NCBI GenBank assembly: GCA_018829445.1
Contig: JAHJTV010000031.1
Location: 58,395-122,394 of the forward strand
Source of the DNA: a bacterium
GTDB taxonomy: Bacteria > SAR324 > XYD2-FULL-50-16
DNA: 64,000 nucleotides
Direction of reading: 5' to 3'
Part shown: one piece after another, positions 32,708 to 42,400 of the stretch
How positions within the stretch are numbered: position 1 is the stretch's first letter
Layout of the letters: each line of letters starts with the position of its first letter
The notes under the pieces: generated by a model
Told to the model about the DNA's origin: nothing
Database searches by the model: none
Seen by the model: the letters and a program-made list of their open reading frames with translations, nothing else
Program-made: the position numbers and the translations under genes

Positions 32708-35700
32708 TTAGGGAAAATCGTAAAGGGTTTTAATCTCAAAGCCTGTTAGGATACGCTTATAGATACGGATATCATCCAGATCTCCGTCAAAATAGACATT
32801 TCCAAAGGGGCTGCGTCCAATGCCCAGGAAACTTGGAGAGCTCAATATGTTGAGGGAACCGTCACCGGTCGCATCCAGCTCACCATTAACGAAGATTGAC
32901 AATTCACCGGTATGGTAGGAACGCGTTACAGCCACGTGATGCCAGCTGTTATCGTTAATGGAGTTCCGGCTGGAAATAGTGGTGTTGGTTCCGTTGTCAC
33001 CTGTTCCAAACAGAATTTTACCTTGTGCTATGGAGATCCCAAAATCATTTTGATCAACTCCCACTTTTCCGTCGATTACGGGTACATTAACGAACCAATC
33101 AGAGGAAGCGTCCCCTTCATTATAAGTGGTTTTGATCCAGAATGAGATTGTGAAACTATTTTCAGTAATGTTGCCAGCTGAGTTTTGAACCTCAACCAGG
33201 GGATTGTCAATTTCAATGGCATCGGCAACACCATTAAAGTTAAAGGCACTATCACTGTTGTCCAGCATATCTGCGGTGGTGTTTATGTTACTAAAGCAGG
33301 TTCCGTGGTTACCCAGTCCACTGCCGTCCCACACCCCGGGATTTACACTGCAATCATCCTTACTTCCCAAGGGGTAATAGCTGATAAGATCTGCCGGAAC
33401 AAGGGTGGCGATTGCCAAAGCGTTCACTCCATTGGCGTAATCATTGGAACTGTTGTAGGCAAACGCCGTATAGTAATACATTTGTCCATTCAGAATTCCG
33501 TTGAGATGATCGTCAATAACACTGTCGGCGGTGCCATCATAAACCAAGTTCCCATCGGAAGTGGTATCGGGATAATTACTTGTTTTTCGTCTGATGAGAA
33601 CATGGTTAAAATCTCCCACCTGGTAATCCCAACCAAGACTGACAGACGCATTTCCGGGAACCGCCATAAAGGAAAGCACGTCCAAAGCATCACCCTTGGA
33701 TGGTGCGGTATCAGCAGAACCATCAACGGTTACACCGTCCCAGATTTCTGGCGACGTCTCATAATCAAAATCAGTAAAAGTGAATTGCGCCAGGGTATCT
33801 CCTGTTATTACGACTGTTCCCGTAACTTCCAGCTCAACCCCTCCAGAGAAGGAAACTGTGTGTCCACCGTGGTTGTTATCAATAGTCAAGGTGGCACCGT
33901 CCGCAACAACCAGTCCGTCATTAAAATGGAGGTCTGAATTGATTGTTAAGGTGGCATTTTGTAAGATATAAAGTGTTGCATCGGGAGCAAGGGTAAAATC
34001 AGGTCCCAATTCCAGATCTCCGCTAAGGTAGATATCATGCAAGACAACTTTCCCCGTGGCATTATTATTCACATAAAGTTTGCTGTCGCCGGACACATCC
34101 AACCGGTTTCCGATAATTAGCGTTTTTTCAGGTGCCACTGTAATTCTTCCAGTTGCGTTATCCAGGGTTAGTGTATGGATGACAAAATCCTCTTCTGCAA
34201 AAATCCCTTTTCCATTTGATGAAACAGCAGTGAATTTTGCTTTATAAAGGGTTCCATCAGTACCACTTAATCGCAGGATACTATTTGCGCTACTAAGATC
34301 AAAAGCATGATCATTGTTGATAATACCTGATCCGGCGAGTTTTAATTCATGGTCATTGACATCCAATTCAACTCCCGAGTATATGAAATAGCTCTCGTTT
34401 ATGGTATCAAGGACAGCCTCTCCGGATAGTCCACCAAAATCTTTTACCATGATTGCGTCCCCATCGATCTTTAATGTTCCACCTGAGATATCAATAGGGG
34501 CATCGAGAGTGATATTGCGGGAAATCACAAGGGTTCCGCTGTTTAACAGCACAGCTTCGGCCACCAGATTGGAAGCACTGGCCCAATTAAGGGCATGGCC
34601 GTTCAGATCCCAATCAGAAGAACTGTCTGAATTGATAGTGGTCTGATTGATGGTAAGATCCCTTTGCAACAGGATCGAAGCATTAGCAAGAGCGATCGTT
34701 CCCGGTCCCCGGATTGTATTGTCTGCTCCCGCAAAAATAATTGTACTGTTAGTCAAAGAGATATCCCCGGTAACATCCCAGGAGGAATTGAGAATCAGGT
34801 TGGTGTTCTGAACAGTAGTTAATCCTTCAATCAAAAATTTCTGGAGGTCAAGGCCGCCCTCTCCGACTATAAACAGATTTGATGCGGAAGGTATCGATAT
34901 TTCGGTTTGAACAGCCAAGGTGGCATTGCTGTTGATGTCCACTGTGGCATCGTTTCCGCTGGAAAATGAAAGATTATATATATCAGAGGTGACATCGATA
35001 TCCAAAACACCATTTGATAGATGGATATCACCGGACAGAACCGGAGCTCCGGGGTTATTCAGGGTCAGTTTAATATCATTAACATTCCAAGTGGTTGTTA
35101 CGTCGGTAGTGAGATTAGGGGCGGTAATGGTAAAATCCTTATTGAAAAAAACACTCAGGTTATTCAATGTAATTGTCCCACTACCGGAGAGAACGTCTGC
35201 CGATTCGTCAAAGGTAAGACTTGTATCCGAGATCATCAATGATCCACCAACACTTAGATTATTATTGATTGTTAAGGGGGTATCTCTGATATAGGCGGAA
35301 CCGTCGATGCTGACCTCATCAAGCAAAACTGTTCCGGCTCCGAAGAGAAACAATTGACTGCCAGAGGAGATATCAAGCTTCTGATGCAGAACCAAACCAC
35401 TGCCACTTTCAACGTCAATGGAAACATCCTGACCGGAAAAGGTTGTAACCAGTCCGAAGATATCAGTGGTCGAATCAATATCAAGAGTGCCTCCAAAGAA
35501 CAGGGTGTTGGCCTTGATCACAGTAGGAGTGCTGAAAGCACCACTATCAACAGCCAACAATCCATTGAGATAAAGGTTGTCCAGAACTTTTAAACCCGAT
35601 CCATTTTGCAGCTTCAGGGAGTCGTTCAGATTAAATATACCATCTATTTCTATTGTGCCGGGACCATCAATGGTGAACTGATGATCGCAAGAGGTGTCAG

Positions 35701-38700
35701 TTGCGATATGGGTTGTTCCGGAAATGATATCGAGGTAGCCATTGGCTTCCAGATTGAAAATGTTAATGGTTATATCACCGGTAGTTTTGATCTGCCCACC
35801 TGATCCCGCCTGGTTTTGGTCGGCTTCGATGGTAATGGTGTTAATCCTGTTGGAAAAATGACTGGAGTTGATATCCAGAATACTGTATGAGTTGAGCTTT
35901 ATCGGACTCTCATTATCAATGCTGGCGTCAGTACCGGTAAACTGGAAGTCAAGCTCATTATTGCCAATCTCCAATCCGCCGGAATACACATAATCAAGAG
36001 TATGTCCTGTATCAAAGACGATCATACTGTCGGCACTGATATCCAATATTCCTTCGATTCTTGTATCGCCGTTGATCTCAAGAGTGCCTCCCAAAATTTG
36101 AATATCTGCCGATGAATCAACAATCCCACCTGAAAGATTGAATCTACCATTGGTTTCCAGCAAAACAGTGCCTGAAAAGCTACCTTCGACCATGATCAGC
36201 TCTTTTGAATCCTCAATAGTGATATGATTATTTGGATTTCCGCAGTTGGCATCACCGCCATTAAAATCTCCTGAAACATTTATCACTCCCGGACTGTTGG
36301 TGATGTTACAGGAGTTTACGGTTATGGAAAAGGCTTTACAAGCCGTTTGAGCTCCCGGGGCATATGAAAAGTCAATTCCATCTTCGCTGTCTGTCACACA
36401 GATGACGGTTTCCGGATCTGTTTCTCCCACTTCAACCCTGGAAGGTGTGCCGGTTAGTTTTAAAGATCGGGTGGCACCATCCGTCGTAGCCTCAACAATT
36501 TCCCAGGAAGGTAGATTGTATTTCTTATTAAGTTTGTAATCTGCGGAATCAAACGGTGTTGTCACTGCCAGGTATTCGTAATCACCGGTATTGGTGATCT
36601 CCGTAACAGGTGATGCGATTATCTGTAGTGTATCATTGTCTTTAATGATTATATTTTGGGCTATGATTGCCCCCAGGGTTGCCGATTCAGCTCCTGTCAA
36701 GGTGATTACCAGACATTCGTCAACTTCATGGTAGGCATCGTCGCTGATATCAAATGAAAAGCTTCCTGATAATTCTCCTGCTGCGATGATGGTATTTCCG
36801 AATCCGCTTCGCAGAGTAAAATCCCTGTTAACCTCTGCCTTTTTAGTAACCTCTCCCGAGCACCCGGTTGAAGCGATCTGATAGTGGACAGTGACATCCT
36901 GGAAGTTCACGCTTTCCATTTCGATGGATACTGTCACCTCTCCGCTCCCCTCGTTTTTTATCTGGCTGTCCGCGCTGAAACTAACAGTGGAAATGTCGTT
37001 GTCAAGAATATTGACCGAGTGCACCAGATTCACACCCTCTTCAGCATTGATGATATTGCTTCCGTTGATGGTAAAAGAGATACTTTCCGTTAGTTCGACC
37101 TCATCGTCGTCTGTCAGATTAATCACAAAATCGGCAGATACGTTTCCGGCTGCGATGATGAACTGATGGAGGCTGGTTGAAGTGCTATAATCGATACCAG
37201 AGGATGCACTTCCACTCATGCTGAATGGAATGATAATATCCTGCGGAGATGCGCTTGAAGCAATCGCAGTGATGGTTACAATACCATCGCTTTCATCGGC
37301 AGCCGTGATATTGGAGGAAGAGAATTCAACGACGGGTAAATCATAGACTGTTATGGTGGTGGTTTCCACCACGGTTTCAACCTGATAAGGAAAATTGCTG
37401 CTGTCTGCTGTGGCAGTTACCAGGTAAGTAGCTGGTACATCTGCGGTGAAGACGTTGTTATTAATAAGATGATTGCAGTTTGGGCCCGAAAGATCTCCGA
37501 CATGACAGGTCCACTCGAAGTCGGTTCCGGCTATCATTTCACGGGGAGAGGTCACACCAACTCCGGAAAAGATTCCCATAACAGTCAACAAAACCGCCGT
37601 TGAACCAATCACATTATCGTCGGATTTAGTGAGAGTGATATCAACCAGTTGTTCATTAAAGATTGTGACCTCAACATCCGTGGACAGATCCTGGTAACTG
37701 AAGGCAACAGTAGAAACATCACTGCTGCCATCTACATTTTGCGCCGTTAGAATAAAGTTATCCTGGTTGTTTGTTACGGTTACTTGTAATGATGCAGATA
37801 CCGTTAAATCATTCGGGTCAAGCAATTCCTGAGATAGATTTGTGCGAACAGCCATGACACTGACAATGGCAGATTCTCCTTCAATGAGTGAAAGTTTGGA
37901 AGGGGAGGCTTGTATTTCGCTTGTTTCAGAGGATTGATTTGAGACTGTGATTGAAGCTGTGGCGGTAAAAGTCGAGTTATACTCGGCCGTCACTGTGATG
38001 GTTGCCGCTGATGGTGGTTCTTTTGCAGTGATCAATCCCGAAGAGGAGACGGTTGCGACGGATTCATTGTTGACAGAAAAAGTGAGGTTATCAATTATTT
38101 TTTCTTCCAAACCATTATTGAATTTGCCCCACACGGTAAATTGCATCTGCTGATTCCAATCCAGACTGTCAGTTGAAGGATCAAGATATATGCTCAGCAG
38201 TTCCTTTTCAGATATATCGATTCCTGTATCAATGGAACCACCGGTTAAATGTGAAGCGGTTACCCGCAGATCGGTGGCAGCTCTTTTTGCAGTTAAAACA
38301 CCGCTGGCATCATTTGCCAGGAATATAGCGGTCTCATCATCAGAAGTGGACCAGGCTAACAGGTCATTGACATCTCCGGAAGTATCATTGTTATAAGCCC
38401 CTATAACCTGGAACTGCTGTTTTTGTCCTTCCACCATTGCAACTGGTATGGGTTGTTTAAACTCAATATCTATTAAGGTGGGTTCGATAACACTATACGT
38501 ATCTGAAGTTCCTTTTACCCCCAGGAGGTTGGCTTCAACCTGGAATTCTCCTATAGCGGATGCAAGCACCAATCCGTTTGTATTCACTTCTTCAATACAG
38601 CTTTTTGTGACGGGAAAATCATCAATATTTGACGCAAATTCTATCATAACAGCACTATTGGAGGATGTTGACCAGGTGATGTAATCGTCCCTGGTAAAAT

Positions 38701-39280
38701 CTTCCGTTGTTCCATTATCATAAGTGCCGATGGCAGCGTATTGTCTGACACACCCTTGGACAACATTGCCGCTGACCTCTGTGATCCGGGTGCAGCAATC
38801 ACTCAGGTGTGCGCTATTCAGCTCTTCCTCAATGGCCATGGATGCCAGAACAGGTTCGGTTATTCTGAAGGTTTGGGTTGCAGTGAATATCTGGCCATTG
38901 GAGCTAAAACTGATCGTCAGGTAGACAGTTCCGGTTCCTGAAAAGCTGGCTTTATTCGGATATTCGGAATCAGTCATAAGGGTGATAGTATCATCGGTTT
39001 CGATACTCCAGTTTGTCCTTTCGCTTAACACTTCGGTCGTCAGGGATTCTTCCGTATTGTCATTATAGAGGCCAAAAACCGTAAATTCGGCATTGAGCAG
39101 TTCCGGAATATAGTCCTGTGGATATTCAAAACGGACCGCCTCAATCACCCTTTTGACGTCCGGTTCCGTATCATCGGAAAGTCTATCTTCACTACAACCG
39201 ATAGCCAGCAATAGGAGTAGCAATAATAATCCCGGGTGAAAGAATCTCCTGACACTCAATCTGTTACAAATCTTAATCAT
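32708..39280 (-). CDS. Giant surface lipoprotein: Big_2, Calx-beta, beta-helix-like and LamG-like domains
   Basis: The ATG at 39280 begins a 2190-residue protein with a lipoprotein signal (a run of Leu then AIGC). Next come several Ig-like Big_2 units (WSTSD..., VTASHLTGG), then Calx-beta repeats near residues 650-900 (VEFSSSNITAADESDG, VSFSADSQIKNEGSG). An Ig-like He_PIG-type unit follows, then an 800-residue zone of short Ser/Asn/Gly-rich beta-strand repeats (SGGSLMISDTSLTF, GGTLKIDGDAIM) that look like a beta-helix. A fibronectin-like segment and a C-terminal LamG-type domain (SWHHVAVTRSYHTGELSIFV) end it. It is probably an adhesin or surface scaffold on the outer membrane. It is 33 bases from the paralog upstream. 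Confidence 0.75.
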   Translation of the reverse strand: MIKICNRLSVRRFFHPGLLLLLLLLAIGCSEDRLSDDTEPDVKRVIEAVRFEYPQDYIPELLNAEFTVFGLYNDNTEESLTTEVLSERTNWSIETDDTITLMTDSEYPNKASFSGTGTVYLTISFSSNGQIFTATQTFRITEPVLASMAIEEELNSAHLSDCCTRITEVSGNVVQGCVRQYAAIGTYDNGTTEDFTRDDYITWSTSSNSAVMIEFASNIDDFPVTKSCIEEVNTNGLVLASAIGEFQVEANLLGVKGTSDTYSVIEPTLIDIEFKQPIPVAMVEGQKQQFQVIGAYNNDTSGDVNDLLAWSTSDDETAIFLANDASGVLTAKRAATDLRVTASHLTGGSIDTGIDISEKELLSIYLDPSTDSLDWNQQMQFTVWGKFNNGLEEKIIDNLTFSVNNESVATVSSSGLITAKEPPSAATITVTAEYNSTFTATASITVSNQSSETSEIQASPSKLSLIEGESAIVSVMAVRTNLSQELLDPNDLTVSASLQVTVTNNQDNFILTAQNVDGSSDVSTVAFSYQDLSTDVEVTIFNEQLVDITLTKSDDNVIGSTAVLLTVMGIFSGVGVTSPREMIAGTDFEWTCHVGDLSGPNCNHLINNNVFTADVPATYLVTATADSSNFPYQVETVVETTTITVYDLPVVEFSSSNITAADESDGIVTITAIASSASPQDIIIPFSMSGSASSGIDYSTSTSLHQFIIAAGNVSADFVINLTDDDEVELTESISFTINGSNIINAEEGVNLVHSVNILDNDISTVSFSADSQIKNEGSGEVTVSIEMESVNFQDVTVHYQIASTGCSGEVTKKAEVNRDFTLRSGFGNTIIAAGELSGSFSFDISDDAYHEVDECLVITLTGAESATLGAIIAQNIIIKDNDTLQIIASPVTEITNTGDYEYLAVTTPFDSADYKLNKKYNLPSWEIVEATTDGATRSLKLTGTPSRVEVGETDPETVICVTDSEDGIDFSYAPGAQTACKAFSITVNSCNITNSPGVINVSGDFNGGDANCGNPNNHITIEDSKELIMVEGSFSGTVLLETNGRFNLSGGIVDSSADIQILGGTLEINGDTRIEGILDISADSMIVFDTGHTLDYVYSGGLEIGNNELDFQFTGTDASIDNESPIKLNSYSILDINSSHFSNRINTITIEADQNQAGSGGQIKTTGDITINIFNLEANGYLDIISGTTHIATDTSCDHQFTIDGPGTIEIDGIFNLNDSLKLQNGSGLKVLDNLYLNGLLAVDSGAFSTPTVIKANTLFFGGTLDIDSTTDIFGLVTTFSGQDVSIDVESGSGLVLHQKLDISSGSQLFLFGAGTVLLDEVSIDGSAYIRDTPLTINNNLSVGGSLMISDTSLTFDESADVLSGSGTITLNNLSVFFNKDFTITAPNLTTDVTTTWNVNDIKLTLNNPGAPVLSGDIHLSNGVLDIDVTSDIYNLSFSSGNDATVDINSNATLAVQTEISIPSASNLFIVGEGGLDLQKFLIEGLTTVQNTNLILNSSWDVTGDISLTNSTIIFAGADNTIRGPGTIALANASILLQRDLTINQTTINSDSSSDWDLNGHALNWASASNLVAEAVLLNSGTLVISRNITLDAPIDISGGTLKIDGDAIMVKDFGGLSGEAVLDTINESYFIYSGVELDVNDHELKLAGSGIINNDHAFDLSSANSILRLSGTDGTLYKAKFTAVSSNGKGIFAEEDFVIHTLTLDNATGRITVAPEKTLIIGNRLDVSGDSKLYVNNNATGKVVLHDIYLSGDLELGPDFTLAPDATLYILQNATLTINSDLHFNDGLVVADGATLTIDNNHGGHTVSFSGGVELEVTGTVVITGDTLAQFTFTDFDYETSPEIWDGVTVDGSADTAPSKGDALDVLSFMAVPGNASVSLGWDYQVGDFNHVLIRRKTSNYPDTTSDGNLVYDGTADSVIDDHLNGILNGQMYYYTAFAYNSSNDYANGVNALAIATLVPADLISYYPLGSKDDCSVNPGVWDGSGLGNHGTCFSNINTTADMLDNSDSAFNFNGVADAIEIDNPLVEVQNSAGNITENSFTISFWIKTTYNEGDASSDWFVNVPVIDGKVGVDQNDFGISIAQGKILFGTGDNGTNTTISSRNSINDNSWHHVAVTRSYHTGELSIFVNGELDATGDGSLNILSSPSFLGIGRSPFGNVYFDGDLDDIRIYKRILTGFEIKTLYDFP

Positions 39281-39313
39281 AAAAAAAACCAACAATCGGT
39301 TACTACAGTTACT

Positions 39314-42300
39314 TCAATTATTAACAATAATGGTGAAGGGCATCAGACAGGCAGTTTCGGAGTCAGTCTGATCCTCAGCGCAAATAATGACCTCATCCGT
39401 GGTTTCGGCACTGGCAGGCGCAGTTCCCTGTATTTTCCCTGTATTGGGGTCAATAAGACTCATCCATACCGGCAGATTGTATGCGTTGAAATCAAGTGGA
39501 TTGCTTGAGTTTACTTTTGGCTGGTAGCTGCAGGTTGAATTAATAATACAATTGACCGTGGATACGTGCTCCAAAAAAGCCAATGGGTCATCATCGGTTA
39601 TGGTCAGAGTTGGCATGCCGATGGAACCAGTGTCTGCATAATCCGCAGTGATTTCCAATACCAGTTGTTCATCACCCTCCTTGAGGGAGTCATTGGAAAT
39701 ATCAAGTATCAGGTTGGCTTCCGTGTCTCCTGCAGCCATTGTGAGTGAATTAGCGTTGAGACTATAATCCTCTCCATTCACATCACCCGTCACATCAATA
39801 TGAATGGAGATATCCCTTCCACTCACCCTGTTGATCTCAAAAGTAACGATTGCAGATCCACAACTCTCAGCAACTGAAAAACCCGAATTTACAGACAACA
39901 CCGGTGGACTCTCATTGTCCTCAATGATAATGGTGAGATCGGTCGTTGCATCCGCTTTACCGTTGGTGATATCGTTTACCAAAATATCAATTTCAATGGT
40001 TTCGTTGTTCTCATCAAGAATATCGTCAATAATACTGAAGATGATGTCCTTGGTATCGCTTCCGGAGGGAATAACAGCATTGCCGGAAGAAAGATTAAAG
40101 TCTGAACCCACTGTGGCGGAACCGGTTATCTCATAGGGAACAATAATATCTTCATCAAAGGTTGCATCCGCTTTGAACGTGAGCAAAATATTGGCAACTT
40201 CATCTTCGGCTATTAAACTGAAGTTACTGGAGAGACTGATTCTGGGCAGTGACTGTATTGTCAAATTGGTATTACCGGTTATATTGGAGGGGATGTATTT
40301 CTCTTCCGTGATGCATTCAAGAGAAGTGGCAGTTACCATTACGCTCGGACTTTCATTTATGGCAGTAAGGATTCCCTGTTCATTGACGCTGGCATCACCA
40401 AAAGGATCAATACTCCAGGTAATACAATCCTCATGCAGAACCTGGGAACGGTTGTTTGAGAATAACCCGATCGCCGAAAACTGAACGGTATCTCTTTCGT
40501 AGAGGGAGTAATTATCAGGTACCACGGTGATTGAAACCAGGTTTGTAGGGGTTACGGTAATGCCAAGAGAGGTTGATATATCCGAGGAGGGGTCAATGGA
40601 GGTTGTAGCAGTGATACTGATGGCTTCATTTGTCGTTACCACTCCCGAACCTGTAATACAGGGTTGAACGGAAGAGTCAATGACACAATCCGCTGGGACT
40701 GAAGACCAAACAACCCTCCCCTCTTCCAGGATTTCGGAAGTCTGGTTGTTAAACACAGCAAGGGCAGAGAACTGGGTGTCCACACCGGCTTCGATTACAT
40801 GAGCATCCCCATCACTAGGAGAGATAGATAACGAGATGGGAACTGAGGTGGTGTTGTTTATGGTCAATGTCCAGTCAACTATTGCCAGATCCGATACAGC
40901 TTTGATTGAGGTTAAGGCACCTTCACCGGCTGCGGTCGTGGTTATTTTGATCCCATTCAGATTGTCCCAGTTCGTTTCCATGTTTGCTTGGTCGATGGTT
41001 GCCACACTCTCATTTGAGGAGCTCCAGGTGATCCTCTCCAGATTCAGTGTTTTCAGTCGCCCGTTAGCATCTAAAAGCTCAAACTGATCATTGTTATAAT
41101 TGCCCTTGACGCTGAAAACATTGCTTGTATTGGAAAGGCTGAACACTTCACTGGAGCTCCCCCGAGGCTGGGTTCTTTCGATACTCTGCAGTTCTTCTTG
41201 AGAGATAACACAATCAATGGTGGTGGTGATCCCACTGGCTTTTATGGTGAAGGTAACATTTTCAGGTGACTCATGTCTTATATTGATAACACCGGTATAA
41301 ATGGGCTGACCTGTAACTTCATTTAAATTGGTGTTAATCACGACATAGTACGGATCTGCATCGGATTGGATAATGGATTGCCGGGTGATTTCGGTACTGA
41401 CATTGTTCGTGTACGTCCCAACGATTTCAAGGTTTATGATTATGTTTTCATAGAGTTGGCAGTTTTCATAACAATAGTTGCTGTGATGGGTGTTTATGCG
41501 GGCTCCCATGGAATAAAGTTCCGGCCCTACGATCGTTACTGTATCAGACATATTGGAAAATGTTTCATGGGTGGCGGATATTTCGAAGCCGCCGGTGCTT
41601 TTTCCCAGAACCAGTCCGGTTTTGTTTCTGAGGTTATTATCGTCCAAAAATGCAGTTACGATTTGAAACCAGTCTTTGTCGATTGATGCAGGCAGATCAG
41701 CAACAAAAATCGCCTTGTTTTCATCTTCCGAATGCCAGACAGCTTCATCAGAAAAGTCAGCTGTTGTATCGTTATCATAGTGACCAATAACCTGGAACTG
41801 CATCAAACACCCTTCGATCAGTTCTGAGGAGGGTATGTCGGAATAGTCGCACCCCACGGAGTAATCAGAATCCGGTTTAACCTCTATGCTGATTAAATTG
41901 GATTCAATAACCGTAAACGAGATGATATTGGAAATAATTTGCTGAAAACCGTTTTCAGCGGTTGGTTGGTATTTTGCAATCAAATCGGCGGTTCCGGTTC
42001 CTTTAAGTCTTACATTATTGGAACTCTCGCCGGTGACAAGTTGAACGCCGCTATTTGAATCCAGTTCCCACGTAATGTTGGATGATATTTCAGAAGACAA
42101 CATGGTGGAAGTTGTTCCGTTATTATACCTTTTGCTGATAGTGAGATCCATTAGCTTCAGCTCCGGAATTGTGGTCATGGACATACTGTCAGCAGCTGCA
42201 TTTTGCAGCACAATTGCGGTGACAATGGTACTTGAGCCTGGATCTGTCATCGAAGAAACGTCATCTCCACAGGAAGAAACGATGAACAGCAAGATGATAG

Positions 42301-42331
42301 TACCAATCAAAGAAAAAAAGCCTGGTTTCAT
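39314..42331 (-). CDS. Large surface lipoprotein: Big_2, Calx-beta and Ig-like domains
   Basis: The ATG at 42331 gives 1005 residues with a lipobox VSSC near residue 20. Repeated Ig-like Big_2 units follow (ITWSSSNESVATID, VVWSSVPADC), then two Calx-beta-type repeats (ISLSSNFSLIAEDEV, VSVAESCGSAIVTFEIN type) with the DDxxDENNE calcium-binding-like pattern. The C-terminal Ig-like unit has YNLPVWMSLIDPNTGKIQGT. It shares domain types and the YNLP...GTP/GTA pattern with the 2190-residue neighbour, so the two are paralogs. It probably sits on the outer membrane. It lies between the regulator-like gene (69 bases upstream) and the larger lipoprotein gene (33 bases downstream), in one unit. Confidence 0.73.
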   Translation of the reverse strand: MKPGFFSLIGTIILLFIVSSCGDDVSSMTDPGSSTIVTAIVLQNAAADSMSMTTIPELKLMDLTISKRYNNGTTSTMLSSEISSNITWELDSNSGVQLVTGESSNNVRLKGTGTADLIAKYQPTAENGFQQIISNIISFTVIESNLISIEVKPDSDYSVGCDYSDIPSSELIEGCLMQFQVIGHYDNDTTADFSDEAVWHSEDENKAIFVADLPASIDKDWFQIVTAFLDDNNLRNKTGLVLGKSTGGFEISATHETFSNMSDTVTIVGPELYSMGARINTHHSNYCYENCQLYENIIINLEIVGTYTNNVSTEITRQSIIQSDADPYYVVINTNLNEVTGQPIYTGVINIRHESPENVTFTIKASGITTTIDCVISQEELQSIERTQPRGSSSEVFSLSNTSNVFSVKGNYNNDQFELLDANGRLKTLNLERITWSSSNESVATIDQANMETNWDNLNGIKITTTAAGEGALTSIKAVSDLAIVDWTLTINNTTSVPISLSISPSDGDAHVIEAGVDTQFSALAVFNNQTSEILEEGRVVWSSVPADCVIDSSVQPCITGSGVVTTNEAISITATTSIDPSSDISTSLGITVTPTNLVSITVVPDNYSLYERDTVQFSAIGLFSNNRSQVLHEDCITWSIDPFGDASVNEQGILTAINESPSVMVTATSLECITEEKYIPSNITGNTNLTIQSLPRISLSSNFSLIAEDEVANILLTFKADATFDEDIIVPYEITGSATVGSDFNLSSGNAVIPSGSDTKDIIFSIIDDILDENNETIEIDILVNDITNGKADATTDLTIIIEDNESPPVLSVNSGFSVAESCGSAIVTFEINRVSGRDISIHIDVTGDVNGEDYSLNANSLTMAAGDTEANLILDISNDSLKEGDEQLVLEITADYADTGSIGMPTLTITDDDPLAFLEHVSTVNCIINSTCSYQPKVNSSNPLDFNAYNLPVWMSLIDPNTGKIQGTAPASAETTDEVIICAEDQTDSETACLMPFTIIVNN

Positions 42332-42400
42332 AAACAAATGGGTGCCTTTACATTATTTAAGCTATAACCAACGATCCAATAGAAAATTCCTGAAACCGAT

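Noticed and set aside
33185..38684. Long forward-strand open frames opposite the giant lipoprotein gene
   Set aside because: They are antisense shadows of a continuous 2190-codon gene with clear domains and have no ribosome-binding sites or recognisable products.
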